Below are positions 9,876 to 18,722 of a stretch of DNA of 64,000 nt, piece after piece. The notes below the pieces were generated by a model. It made no database searches. It was not told the DNA's origin and saw nothing but the letters and a program-made list of their open reading frames with translations. The position numbers were made by a program, and so were the translations under genes. Origin of the DNA: Terrirubrum flagellatum (GTDB taxonomy: Bacteria; Pseudomonadota; Alphaproteobacteria; Rhizobiales; Beijerinckiaceae); assembly GCF_022059845.1 (NCBI RefSeq), contig NZ_CP091851.1:4030001-4094000 (forward strand), read 5' to 3'. Each line of letters begins with the position of its first letter. The first letter of the stretch is position 1.

Positions 9876-9901
9876 AGCCGGGGCGGTTGACCGCCCCGGC
9901 T
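9876..9901 (-). terminator. Rho-independent terminator of rpsA
   Basis: A perfect 11-bp inverted repeat, AGCCGGGGCGG (9876-9886) and CCGCCCCGGCT (9891-9901), with a 4-nt loop. On the minus strand it is followed by a short run of T (the AAAAA at 9872-9876 read in reverse). It lies about 40 nt after the rpsA stop codon. Confidence 0.85.
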
Positions 9902-9937
9902 TGCAAATCCAGGCCCGCCTGAAACGGGCGCTTATGA

Positions 9938-11641
9938 TCACTTCTTGGTTTCGGCCTTCTTGAGCGCGGCGCCGAGAATGTCGCCGAGCGAGGCGCCGGA
10001 ATCCTGCGAGCCGTAGTTCGCGATGGCTTCCTGCTCTTCCTGCACTTCGAGCGCCTTGATCGACACCGACACGCGGCGCGCCTTGCGATCGAACTGGGTG
10101 ACGCGGGCGTCGACCTTCTCGCCGACAGCGAAACGCTCCGGACGCTGGTCGGCGCGATCGCGCGCGAGTTCGGCGCGACGGATGAACGAATTGAGATCCG
10201 TTCCCGTGAGCCTGACCTCGATGCCCGAATCCTTCACCTCAAGCACTTCGCAGGTGACGATCTGGCCCTTGCGCAGTTCACCCGCGGCCGCGAATGGATC
10301 GCCGCCAAGCTGCTTGATGCCGAGCGAGATGCGCTCCTTCTCGATATCGACGTCGAGCACGACAGCCTTGACGACGTCGCCCTTCTTGAAGTCCTCGATC
10401 GCCTGCTCGCCCGGACGGTTCCAGTCGAGATCCGACAGATGGACCATGCCGTCGACGTCGCCTTCGAGACCGATGAACAGACCGAATTCGGTCTTGTTCT
10501 TGACCTCGCCTTCGACGACCGAACCCGAGGGGTGCTCTTCGGCGAAGACTTCCCACGGATTGCGCAGCGTCTGCTTCAAACCAAGCGAGATGCGGCGCTT
10601 GACCGGATCGACTTCCAGCACGGCCACTTCGACTTCCTGCGAGGTCGAGATGATCTTGCCGGGATGGACGTTCTTCTTCGTCCACGACATTTCGGAGACG
10701 TGAATGAGGCCTTCGATGCCCGGCTCCAGTTCGACGAACGCGCCGTAGTCCGTGATGTTGGTGACGCGGCCCTTGAGCTTCGCGCCAACGGGGTAGCGCT
10801 GCTCGATGCCCTGCCACGGATCGCCCTGCAGCTGCTTGACGCCAAGCGAGATGCGATGGGTCTCGTGGTTGATCTTGATGATCTTCACCTTGATCGTCTG
10901 GCCGATGTTCACGACCTCGGACGGATGGTTGACGCGACGCCACGCCATGTCGGTGACGTGCAGCAGGCCGTCGATGCCGCCGAGATCGACGAAGGCGCCG
11001 TATTCGGTGATGTTCTTCACCACGCCGTCGATCACCTGACCTTCTTCAAGGTTGGCGACGAGCTCGGAGCGCGCCTCGGCGCGGGTCTCTTCGAGGACCG
11101 TGCGGCGCGACACGACGATGTTGCCGCGACGGCGATCCATCTTGAGGATCTGGAAGGGCTGGGCCTGATTCATCAGCGGGCCGACGTCGCGCACGGGGCG
11201 GATGTCGACCTGGCTGCGCGGCAGGAACGCGGTGGCGCCGTCGAGATCGACGGTGTAGCCGCCCTTCACCTGGTTGAAGATCGTTCCCATGACCTTCTCG
11301 CCGGCTTCATAGCTCTTCTCGAGCTTGACCCAGCTTTCCTCGCGGCGCGCCTTGTCGCGCGAGATGACGGCTTCGCCGAGAGCGTTCTCGACGCGCTCGA
11401 GATAGACCTCGACGGTGTCGCCGACCTTGATTTCCTGATCGCGGCCGGGGCCCGTGAACTCACGCAGCGCGATGCGGCCTTCGGTCTTGAGGCCGACATC
11501 GATGACGGCCATGTCCTTGTCGATCGCGACGACCTTGCCCTTGATGACGGAGCCTTCCTGGGTGTCGTGCGTCGTAAAGCTTTCCGCGAGAAGCGCGGCG
11601 AAATCCTCGCGCGAGGGCGAGAAACTGGAAGAAGTGGACAT
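9938..11641 (-). CDS. rpsA: 30S ribosomal protein S1
   Basis: This 567-aa translation factor helps mRNA docking on the 30S subunit. Six S1 OB-fold repeats are visible, for example those around EGSVIKGKVVAID, GQVIDGVVKNITEYGAFVDL, KGRVTNITDYGAFVEL, VVEGEVKNKTEFGLFI and GQIVTCEVLEV. The length and the KKAETKK tail fit the alphaproteobacterial form. The start is set at 11641 (MSTSSSFSPSREDF) because AGGA lies 6 nt upstream; an in-frame ATG 48 nt earlier lacks a good site. A strong terminator follows. Confidence 0.97.
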   Translation of the reverse strand: MSTSSSFSPSREDFAALLAESFTTHDTQEGSVIKGKVVAIDKDMAVIDVGLKTEGRIALREFTGPGRDQEIKVGDTVEVYLERVENALGEAVISRDKARREESWVKLEKSYEAGEKVMGTIFNQVKGGYTVDLDGATAFLPRSQVDIRPVRDVGPLMNQAQPFQILKMDRRRGNIVVSRRTVLEETRAEARSELVANLEEGQVIDGVVKNITEYGAFVDLGGIDGLLHVTDMAWRRVNHPSEVVNIGQTIKVKIIKINHETHRISLGVKQLQGDPWQGIEQRYPVGAKLKGRVTNITDYGAFVELEPGIEGLIHVSEMSWTKKNVHPGKIISTSQEVEVAVLEVDPVKRRISLGLKQTLRNPWEVFAEEHPSGSVVEGEVKNKTEFGLFIGLEGDVDGMVHLSDLDWNRPGEQAIEDFKKGDVVKAVVLDVDIEKERISLGIKQLGGDPFAAAGELRKGQIVTCEVLEVKDSGIEVRLTGTDLNSFIRRAELARDRADQRPERFAVGEKVDARVTQFDRKARRVSVSIKALEVQEEQEAIANYGSQDSGASLGDILGAALKKAETKK

Positions 11642-11933
11642 CTGAATTCCTGTTCGCCTGGTTTGGCGGCGCCGGGGCTCGTGTTGCATTGATCTCTGCG
11701 CCGCCGCGCCCGATGGCGGCGACCCATCAGGCTCAACGCTCCCGGCGAGCCAAAGCTCCCGGAAAAGCGAAGCCGGCGCTTTCGACCGGCGATGCGAAGA
11801 TCTGTGAATAGCCGCTGCGGCTTTGGATTGGCTTGAGGGTTCAATGACCCTGCCGCCGACCGCGCGACGGCGGTCCTATAGGCGAGGCGGCCTCAGAGGG
11901 CAAGCGGAAGCGTCCGACGCCGGCGCCGTTTCG

Positions 11934-12323
11934 TCAGACCAGTTCGATCCGGGCGTGATGGCCCGCCGCCGCGGCGAGACGCCTGTCGCGCGTGAGCAGG
12001 GGCGCATCGAGCGCCTTCGCGAGTGCGACATAGACTGCGTCGTAGGCGGTCAGATTGTCGCGGAGCTCCCACACAGGCGCCAGCAGCGAAGTATGCGAAT
12101 GGCGCCGCATAGGAAAGTCCGACAAGTCGTTGATCGCTTCGCGGCCGCGCGCCCGGTCGACCTCGCCCATCAGCACATGGCGTCTGATCACCTGCGTCGC
12201 TTCAATATCGACGAGGTGCGGCGCGTGGAGCACTCTCCCGCTGAACAGCAGTCGCTCGATCTTCGGCGCATCCGCCCTGCGCAGCAGGACCTCGACCAAA
12301 ACCGAGGCGTCGACAACGATCAA
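11934..12323 (-). CDS. vapC: PIN-domain ribonuclease toxin (VapC/FitB type)
   Basis: This 129-aa PIN endoribonuclease has the acidic quartet intact: Asp5 (VVDASVLV), Glu41 (DIEATQV), Asp95 (TAYDAVYVALA) and Asp113 (LLTRDRRL). Such toxins cut tRNA or rRNA when their antitoxin is degraded. Its ATG overlaps the antitoxin stop by 4 nt, so synthesis is coupled. The module sits just upstream of the rpsA leader on the same strand, so readthrough from its promoter could reach rpsA. Confidence 0.9.
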   Translation of the reverse strand: MIVVDASVLVEVLLRRADAPKIERLLFSGRVLHAPHLVDIEATQVIRRHVLMGEVDRARGREAINDLSDFPMRRHSHTSLLAPVWELRDNLTAYDAVYVALAKALDAPLLTRDRRLAAAAGHHARIELV

Positions 12324-12550
12324 CGGCTGTCGCGCTCGGCGCGCACCGCATCTTCTGACGAGAGGGAAGGATTGGTCGGCGACCGGCTCCGAAGACGCTC
12401 GAGCATCTCTTCGAGCGTGGGCTGCTCGGCGATCTGACGCATCTGCTGCAAGAGGTAATCCGTCAGCGACATGCCGGCGAGCGCCGCACGAGATTTCAGC
12501 TTGCGGTGCAACTCGTCCGGAACATTGCGGATTTGGACCATTCGGTGCAT
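12320..12550 (-). CDS. vapB: Ribbon-helix-helix antitoxin (FitA/VapB type)
   Basis: This 76-aa antitoxin has an N-terminal ribbon-helix-helix DNA-binding domain (MVQIRNVPDELHRKLKSRA, then GMSLTDYLLQQM) and a flexible toxin-binding tail. It pairs with the PIN toxin downstream by ATGA overlap. The start chosen, MHRMVQIRN at 12550, coincides with the predicted transcription start of the promoter at 12557-12585, implying a leaderless mRNA. The second ATG at 12541 is the alternative. No Shine-Dalgarno precedes either. Confidence 0.85.
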   Translation of the reverse strand: MHRMVQIRNVPDELHRKLKSRAALAGMSLTDYLLQQMRQIAEQPTLEEMLERLRSRSPTNPSLSSEDAVRAERDSR

Positions 12551-12556
12551 GCGGTT

Positions 12557-12585
12557 TAGATATTTACATGTGCTGCACATGTCAA
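12557..12585 (-). promoter_or_regulatory. Sigma70-type promoter of vapBC, probably leaderless
   Basis: Read on the minus strand: a perfect -35 TTGACA (12580-12585), 17-nt spacer, -10 TATCTA (12557-12562). Counting 7 nt from the -10 puts the start of transcription at about 12550, the A of the antitoxin's first ATG. Confidence 0.7.
12566..12582. promoter_or_regulatory. Operator palindrome inside the vapBC promoter
   Basis: A perfect inverted repeat, ACATGTG-CTG-CACATGT, filling the spacer between the -35 and -10 boxes. Position and symmetry are what is expected of an autoregulatory site for a ribbon-helix-helix antitoxin/toxin complex. Confidence 0.65.
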
Positions 12586-12698
12586 GGAATACGGTTCGCT
12601 CGCTGGCGCCCCGCTTGCCCACCTCCCGGGCATCGGGCGTCAGGCGGCCCCAAAAGGACCCGCCGCAACCGCCCACTGTGCCATTTTGGGAGAGAGCG

Positions 12699-13637
12699 GT
12701 GTTGGACAACCCGATCATGAGCGACTGGAAGCCCCAGAACGGCCTCGTCTGGGGCGAAGCGCCCCAGCGCCTGGCCCATCGGCTGCACCAGCATGAGCTG
12801 TTCAGCGACGCGGCGCTCGCCCGCCTCATCGAGATCTATCCGCGCGAGAATTACAGCCTGGTTGAGTGGGGCGAGCAGGGCCGCGCCCGCAGCGACTATC
12901 GCGAAGGCGAGCTCGGCGGGCTCTCAGGCGCCGAGGTCATCGACGCGATCGCCAGGAGCCGCGTCTGGATCAACCTTCGCAACGCGCCCGCCGTCGACAA
13001 GCGCTATGGCGAATTGCTCGACGAGATCTTCGCCGAATTCTCCGCGCGCATGCCGGGCTTCGACACGCTGTCGCGCACCATGGGCATCCTGATCTCGTCG
13101 CCGAATTCGCGCACCGTCTATCACGCCGATCTGCCCGGCCAGTCGCTCTGGCAGATCCGCGGCAGGAAGCGCGTCTATGTCTATCCGCCGGCGGCGCCGT
13201 TCCTGCGTCCCGAGCATGTGGAAGGCATCGCGCTCACCGGCGTCGAGATGAACATGCCTTACGAGCCCTGGTATGATGATTACGCCAGCGTCTATGATCT
13301 CGACCCCGGCCAGATGCTGCACTGGCAGCTCAACGCGCCGCATCGCGTCGACAATCACGACTGTTTGAACGTGTCGATGACGCTTGAATATTTCACAGAT
13401 GAGATACGCCGCACGCACATGGTCACCATGGCGAACGGCATCATGCGCGCAAAGCTCGGTCTCAATCCGCGCAGCCGCTCGATCAGCGGCCCATCCTTCT
13501 GGACGAAGGCGGTGCTGCAGAAAGCGCTGCGCAACACCAAGATGGTGAAGCGCGAGAACAAGGCGCGGCGCAAGCCGACGTTCCGTCTTGATCCGACGCG
13601 GCCCGGCGCCGTCATCGATCTGCCGAAAGCGTCCTGA
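12699..13637 (+). CDS. Cupin-like (JmjC/Fe-2OG-type) protein
   Basis: This protein of about 312 aa has a double-stranded beta-helix centre. VYHADLPGQSLWQIRGRKRV gives an HxD metal motif, and MLHWQLNAPHRVDN carries the distal histidine, as in cupin_8/JmjC Fe(II)/2-oxoglutarate hydroxylases. The C-terminal 80 residues are basic. The substrate is unknown. The start is uncertain: GTG at 12699 (or TTG 12702) follows a GGGAG site by 6 nt, while the first good ATG, at 12717, has no ribosome site. It is divergent from vapBC and followed by a strong hairpin at 13646-13672. Confidence 0.72.
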   Translation: MLDNPIMSDWKPQNGLVWGEAPQRLAHRLHQHELFSDAALARLIEIYPRENYSLVEWGEQGRARSDYREGELGGLSGAEVIDAIARSRVWINLRNAPAVDKRYGELLDEIFAEFSARMPGFDTLSRTMGILISSPNSRTVYHADLPGQSLWQIRGRKRVYVYPPAAPFLRPEHVEGIALTGVEMNMPYEPWYDDYASVYDLDPGQMLHWQLNAPHRVDNHDCLNVSMTLEYFTDEIRRTHMVTMANGIMRAKLGLNPRSRSISGPSFWTKAVLQKALRNTKMVKRENKARRKPTFRLDPTRPGAVIDLPKAS

Positions 13638-13645
13638 CGATTGCT

Positions 13646-13672
13646 GCAGCGCGGCATCATTCGCCGCGCTGC
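13646..13672 (+). terminator. Hairpin after the cupin-like gene
   Basis: Perfect 10-bp inverted repeat, GCAGCGCGGC / GCCGCGCTGC, with a 7-nt loop, 8 nt after the stop codon. No T-run follows, so it is either a weak terminator or an mRNA-stabilising stem. Confidence 0.45.
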
Positions 13673-13870
13673 AATCGCCTCATGAAATAGCCGTGCTTTA
13701 GCCAAAAGTCGGCGAACAAATATGCGTGCGTGTCATCGACACGCCTGATCTTTTCTGTTCAGACTGGTTCCAGACTGACTGACCGGGGACACATCCGGCC
13801 GCCAGTCCGCCGATCGGCTCACACGCTCGCCGCGCGCTTCGGTCGGCTCCGTTGCTCCAAGGAGGAATGG

Positions 13871-15661
13871 GTGACGCCGACGGATACGACTGATCCAAGT
13901 TACTTTCACAAGGTTGTCGACTGCCAGTGGGCCTGCCCCGCCCACACTCCGGTTCCTGAGTACATTCGCAGGATCGCAGCCAACGACTATACCGGCGCCT
14001 ATCTCATCAACTGGAAGTCGAACGTCTTTCCCGGCATTCTCGGCCGCACCTGCGATCGTCCCTGCGAACCGGCCTGCCGGCGCGGACGCGTCGAGGAAGA
14101 ACCGGTCGCGATCTGCCGCCTGAAGCGCGTCGCCGCCGATTATAAAAGCGACATTTCCGCGCATCTTCCGAAAGCGCCTTCAAAGCGCAACGGCAAACGC
14201 GTCGCCTGCGTCGGCGCAGGCCCCGCTTCGCTCACCGTCGCGCGCGATCTCGCGCCGCTTGGCTACGAAGTCGTCGTGTTCGATGGCGACGCCAGAGCCG
14301 GCGGCATGATGCGCAGCCAGATTCCGAAATTCCGCCTGCCCGACAGCGTGATCGATGAAGAGATCGGCTACGCGCTTTCAGGCGGCGCCGAGTTTCGCGC
14401 AGGTCAACGCATCGACAGCCTGAAGGCGCTGCTCGCTGAAGGATTCGATGCGGTCTTCGTCGGCGCCGGCGCGCCGCGCGGCCGCGATCTCGACATTCCC
14501 GGACGCAAGGAAGCCGCCGCGCGCATCCATGTCGGCATCGACTGGCTGTCCAGCGTCTCGTTCGGCCACACCACATCGATCGGCAAGCGCGTCATCGTGC
14601 TCGGCGGCGGCAACACCGCGATGGATTGCTGCCGTTCCTCACGCCGCCTCGGCGGCGATGATGTGAAAGTCGTCGTGCGCTCCGGCTTCGAGGAGATGAA
14701 GGCGTCGCCCTGGGAGAAGGAAGACGCCATCCATGAAGGCATTCCGATCCTGAATTATCTCGTGCCCAAGGAATTCCTGCACGAGACGGGCCGCCTGACC
14801 GGCATGGTCTTCGAAAAGGTGAAGGCCGAATATGACGCGAAGGGCCGGCGCAATCTCGTCGCCTCGGGCGAGCCCGACGTCACGATCGCATGCGACGATG
14901 TCCTGATCGCCGTTGGCCAGGAAAACGCATTCCCGTGGATCGAGCACGACATCGGCATCCAATTCGACAAATGGGGTCTGCCTGAACTCGACAAGACGAC
15001 GTTTCAGTCGACGCGGCCGAATGTGTTCTTCGGCGGCGACGCGGCCTTCGGCCCCAAGAACATCATCTGGGCCGTGGCGCACGGCCATGACGCCGCGGTC
15101 TCGATCGACGCGTTCTGCCGCGACGTCGATGTAAAGGATCGCCCGCCGCCGACGACCAATCTCGTCAGCCAGAAGATGGGCATCCATGAATGGGCCTATG
15201 ACAATGCGATCGCGCCTGATCTGCGCTTCAAGGTGCCGACGGTCGCGAACGAGATCGCGCTGAAAGACATCCGCAAGGAGGTCGAGCTCGGCTTCGATCC
15301 CAAACTCGCCTTCGCCGAGGCGCAGCGCTGCCTGAACTGCGACGTGCAGACCGTGTTCGCGTCGAAGCTCTGCATCGAATGCGACGCCTGCGTCGACATC
15401 TGCCCGACCGACTGCATCACCTTCACCGAGGAACGCGAGGAAAGCGAGCTGCGCCTTCATCTCAGCGCGCCTTCGACCAATCTTTCGCAGGATATCTACG
15501 TCGCCAACGGGCTGAAGACCGGCCGCATCATGGCGAAGGACGAAGATGTCTGCCTGCATTGCGGCATGTGCGCCGAACGATGCCCCACCGGCGCGTGGGA
15601 CATGCAGAAATTCTATCTCGAGACCACCCAGGCGGGGCATGCATGCCAATCGAGAGCGTAA
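13871..15661 (+). CDS. GltD-like FAD/NAD(P) oxidoreductase with two C-terminal [4Fe-4S] motifs (electron-transfer subunit of 2-oxoacid oxidoreductase)
   Basis: This 596-aa protein resembles the glutamate synthase small subunit. It has an N-terminal cysteine cluster (Cys18, 22, 61, 65, 69, 82), a FAD-binding Rossmann motif (ACVGAGPASLTVARDL, about residues 113-128) and an NAD(P)-binding motif (VIVLGGGNTAMDCC). Two ferredoxin motifs, CIECDACVDICPTDC and CLHCGMCAERCPTG, form the C-terminus. The GTG start at 13871 follows a strong AAGGAGG by 5 nt. It overlaps korA by 19 nt. I infer that it passes electrons between NAD(P) and the 2-oxoacid oxidoreductase, like KorC of the Azoarcus 2-oxoglutarate:NADP+ oxidoreductase. 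Confidence 0.82.
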   Translation: MTPTDTTDPSYFHKVVDCQWACPAHTPVPEYIRRIAANDYTGAYLINWKSNVFPGILGRTCDRPCEPACRRGRVEEEPVAICRLKRVAADYKSDISAHLPKAPSKRNGKRVACVGAGPASLTVARDLAPLGYEVVVFDGDARAGGMMRSQIPKFRLPDSVIDEEIGYALSGGAEFRAGQRIDSLKALLAEGFDAVFVGAGAPRGRDLDIPGRKEAAARIHVGIDWLSSVSFGHTTSIGKRVIVLGGGNTAMDCCRSSRRLGGDDVKVVVRSGFEEMKASPWEKEDAIHEGIPILNYLVPKEFLHETGRLTGMVFEKVKAEYDAKGRRNLVASGEPDVTIACDDVLIAVGQENAFPWIEHDIGIQFDKWGLPELDKTTFQSTRPNVFFGGDAAFGPKNIIWAVAHGHDAAVSIDAFCRDVDVKDRPPPTTNLVSQKMGIHEWAYDNAIAPDLRFKVPTVANEIALKDIRKEVELGFDPKLAFAEAQRCLNCDVQTVFASKLCIECDACVDICPTDCITFTEEREESELRLHLSAPSTNLSQDIYVANGLKTGRIMAKDEDVCLHCGMCAERCPTGAWDMQKFYLETTQAGHACQSRA

Positions 15662-17478
15662 ATGATTTCGTCATCCGCTTCGCCAATGTGAACGGGTCCG
15701 GTTCGGCGAGCGCCAATCTGCTGTTCGCGCGATCGGTGATGCGGATGGGCGTGCCGATCGCGCCGCGCAACATCTTCCCCTCGAACATCCAGGGGCTGCC
15801 GACCTGGTACGAGGTGCGCATCACCGAAGCCGGCCATCTTGGCGCGCGCGGCGGCGTCGACATGATGGTCGCGATGAATCCGCAGACCTGGGACAAGGAC
15901 GTCGCATCGATCGAGAGCGGCGGCTATCTCTTCTATGATTCCTCGCGGCCCATTCCGGCGTCCAAGCTGCGCGAGGACATCACCGTCATCGGCATGCCGC
16001 TGACCGACATCTGCAATCGCGAATATTCCGATCCGCGCCAGCGCCAGCTCTTCAAGAACATCATCTATGTCGGCGCGCTCGCGGCGCTGCTCGACATCGA
16101 TCCTGAAGAAGTGGAGAAGCTGATCGGCGACCAGTTCAAGGGCAAGGAGAAGCTGATCGCGCCGAACTTCAAGGCGCTGCGCATGGGCTACGACTATGCG
16201 AAGACGCATTTCTCCTGCCCGCTCGGCATTCGCGTGCGCCGCGCCGATCTGATCGGCGACAAGATCTTCGTTGAAGGCAACGCGGCCGCCGCGCTCGGCG
16301 CCGTCTATGGCGGCGCGACGGTGTGCGCCTGGTATCCCATTACGCCTTCGACCTCGCTCGCCGAAGCCTACGAGCGCTATTGCGGGCGGCTGCGCGTCGA
16401 TCCCGCCACCGGCGAAAAGAAATACGGCATTGTGCAGGCGGAAGACGAGATCGCCGCCATCGGCATGGTGGTCGGCGCCGGCTGGAACGGGGCGCGCGCC
16501 TTCACCGCGACCTCGGGGCCGGGCATTTCGTTGATGCAGGAGTTCCTCGGCCTCGCCTATTTCGCGGAAATCCCGGCCGTGATCTTCGACGTGCAACGCG
16601 GCGGCCCCTCGACCGGCATGCCGACGCGCACGCAGCAGTCCGACGTTCTGCTTTGCGCCTACGCCTCGCATGGCGACACCAAGCATGTGCTGCTGTTTCC
16701 GCGCGGACCCCATGAGGCGTTCGAGTTCGGCGCGCTTGCGTTCGATCTCGCCGACCGATTGCAGACTCCGATTTTCGTCATGCTCGATCTCGACACCGGC
16801 ATGAACCAGCATCTCTGCGCGCCATTCGAGTGGGACGACAAGCGCCATCTCGACCGCGGCAAGGTGATGACGGCGGAAGAGCTCGAGGCCGGCAAGGAGT
16901 TCGGCCGCTATCTCGATGTCGACGGCGACGGCATTCCCTATCGCACCTATCCCGGCGCGCATCCGAGCAAGGGATCGTTCTTCACGCGCGGCACCTCGCG
17001 CGACCGCTACGCCCGCTACACCGAGGAAGGCGGCCCCTATCAAGACAATATGGAGCGGCTGCTCAGGAAGTTCGACACGGCGAAGCGCCATGTTCCCGCG
17101 CCCGTTTTGCAGCCGGCGGCGAAGCCGACGCGCGTCGGCGTGATCCATTACGGCTCGACGAGCTTCGCCATGGATGAAGCGATGCTGCTGCTTACCGAGC
17201 GCGGCGTGCATGTGGACGCGCTGCGCGTGCGCGGCTTCCCCTTCAGCCATGAGGTGACGGATTTCATCGCCGCCCATGAGCAGGTGTTCGTGGTCGAGCA
17301 GAATCGCGATGCGCAGTTGCGCACGCTGCTGATGGTGGAGTGCGGCGTCGACCCGGCGCAGCTCACGCCCGTGCTGCATTATGACGGCACGCCGATCACG
17401 GCGCGCTTCATCGCGACATCGATCGCATCAAAGACAATCGGCGCGCCGACGCCCGAAGCCAGAAAGGTTCTGTCGTGA
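15643..17478 (+). CDS. korA: 2-oxoacid:acceptor oxidoreductase, fused gamma-alpha subunit
   Basis: This 611-aa subunit of a thiamine-diphosphate, CoA-dependent 2-oxoacid (probably 2-oxoglutarate) oxidoreductase is fused. Residues 1 to about 185 form the gamma domain (NVNGSGSASANLLFARSV at the start). The rest is the alpha pyrimidine-binding domain with YPITPSTSLAEAYE, ATSGPGISLMQEF and RGGPSTGMPTRTQQSD. The ATG at 15643 lies inside the end of the preceding gene, and the stop overlaps korB by 4 nt. Such enzymes use low-potential carriers and are common in anaerobic or microaerobic metabolism. Confidence 0.88.
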   Translation: MPIESVNDFVIRFANVNGSGSASANLLFARSVMRMGVPIAPRNIFPSNIQGLPTWYEVRITEAGHLGARGGVDMMVAMNPQTWDKDVASIESGGYLFYDSSRPIPASKLREDITVIGMPLTDICNREYSDPRQRQLFKNIIYVGALAALLDIDPEEVEKLIGDQFKGKEKLIAPNFKALRMGYDYAKTHFSCPLGIRVRRADLIGDKIFVEGNAAAALGAVYGGATVCAWYPITPSTSLAEAYERYCGRLRVDPATGEKKYGIVQAEDEIAAIGMVVGAGWNGARAFTATSGPGISLMQEFLGLAYFAEIPAVIFDVQRGGPSTGMPTRTQQSDVLLCAYASHGDTKHVLLFPRGPHEAFEFGALAFDLADRLQTPIFVMLDLDTGMNQHLCAPFEWDDKRHLDRGKVMTAEELEAGKEFGRYLDVDGDGIPYRTYPGAHPSKGSFFTRGTSRDRYARYTEEGGPYQDNMERLLRKFDTAKRHVPAPVLQPAAKPTRVGVIHYGSTSFAMDEAMLLLTERGVHVDALRVRGFPFSHEVTDFIAAHEQVFVVEQNRDAQLRTLLMVECGVDPAQLTPVLHYDGTPITARFIATSIASKTIGAPTPEARKVLS

Positions 17479-18530
17479 CCTATCTCGCGAAGCCGAAATT
17501 CCACCATCCCGCGATCGAGATCAACGATCTCGGCTTCACCCATCGCGACTATGAAGGCGCGATCTCGACGCTCTGCGCCGGCTGCGGCCATGACTCCATC
17601 TCATCGGCGATCATGCGCGCCTGCTTCGAGCTCAGCCTGCCGCCGCATCGCATCGCCAAGCTCTCCGGCATCGGCTGCTCCTCGAAAACGCCGACCTATT
17701 TTCTCGGCCAGTCGCACGGCTTCAACTCCGTGCATGGCCGCATGCCGTCGGTGCTGACGGGCGCCAATCTCGCCAATCGCGACCTCATCTATCTCGGCGT
17801 CTCCGGCGATGGCGATTCCGCCTCGATCGGGTTCGGCCAGTTCGCTCATGCGATCCGGCGCGCGGTCAACATGACCTATATCGTCGAGAACAACGGCGTG
17901 TACGGCCTGACCAAGGGCCAGTTCTCGGCGACGTCGGACAAGGGATCGAAGAGCAAGAAAGGCGTCGCGAACGCGGACTCCCCGATCGACATGGTCGCGA
18001 TCGCGCTGCAGCTCGGCGCGACTTTCGTGGCGCGCAGCTTCTCCGGCGACAAGGGCCAGCTCGTGCCGCTGATCAAGGCGGCGCTGGAGCACAAGGGCGC
18101 AGCCTTCATCGACTGCATCTCACCCTGCATCGCCTTCAACAATCATGAGGGATCGACGAAAAGCTTCGATTATGTGCGCGCTCACAATGCGGCGCTGAAC
18201 TCGCTCGACTTCCTGTCAGGCCGCGCGCCGATCACGGCCGACTACGCCGAAGGCGCGATGCAGGACGTGACGCTGCATGACGGCTCCGCGATCCGGCTGC
18301 GCAAGCTCGCCGGCGATTACGACATCCATGACCGTTCAGCCGCGCTGACGCATCTTCACCGGTTGGCGGATGAAGGCGAGATCGGCACGGGGCTGATCTA
18401 TCTCGACGAAGCCCCGAGCGACATGCACGCCCGGCTGGGGACCGCGACGAAGCCGCTCAATGCGCTTGGCGATCGCGATCTCGTTCCCGGCGCAGCGGCG
18501 CTGGCGAAAATCAATGCGAGCCTGCGCTAG
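17475..18530 (+). CDS. korB: 2-oxoacid:acceptor oxidoreductase subunit beta
   Basis: This 351-aa subunit binds thiamine diphosphate. Visible motifs are CAGCGHDSISSAIMRA, GIGCSSKTPTYFL and the cofactor signature GDGDSASIGFGQF...VENNGVYGLTKGQ. It is translationally coupled to korA (ATGA-type overlap) and is the last gene of the three-gene operon. Its TAG stop opens directly into a repeat-bearing intergenic region. Confidence 0.9.
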   Translation: MTYLAKPKFHHPAIEINDLGFTHRDYEGAISTLCAGCGHDSISSAIMRACFELSLPPHRIAKLSGIGCSSKTPTYFLGQSHGFNSVHGRMPSVLTGANLANRDLIYLGVSGDGDSASIGFGQFAHAIRRAVNMTYIVENNGVYGLTKGQFSATSDKGSKSKKGVANADSPIDMVAIALQLGATFVARSFSGDKGQLVPLIKAALEHKGAAFIDCISPCIAFNNHEGSTKSFDYVRAHNAALNSLDFLSGRAPITADYAEGAMQDVTLHDGSAIRLRKLAGDYDIHDRSAALTHLHRLADEGEIGTGLIYLDEAPSDMHARLGTATKPLNALGDRDLVPGAAALAKINASLR

Positions 18531-18561
18531 AGCGTGGTGAGATTAGCTTTGAATATTTCCG

Positions 18562-18666
18562 CCGTCATTCCGGGGCGCGCCGAAGGCGCGAGCCCGGAAC
18601 CCAGGCAATTGTGCAGCGGCTCAATGGGTCCCGGGCCCGCGCGTGCCGCGCGTCCCGGGATGACGG
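18562..18666. repeat. Dispersed rhizobial-type palindromic repeat
   Basis: Between convergent korB and mcp genes. The outer arms are CCGTCATTCCGGG (18562-18574) and CCCGGGATGACGG (18654-18666), complementary at 12 of 13 positions, with smaller GC-rich palindromes inside. It shares its CGTCAT/ATGACGG ends with the element at 3416-3545. Confidence 0.65.
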
Positions 18667-18722
18667 TGGAAGGATTCGAGCCAAATTCATCATGCTTTAG
18701 GTGACACGGGCTCGCGCTACTC

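Noticed and set aside
15613-17379. A 588-codon minus-strand open frame opposite korA
   Set aside because: The plus strand shows conserved 2-oxoacid oxidoreductase motifs and overlapping starts with both neighbours; the mirror frame resembles nothing.
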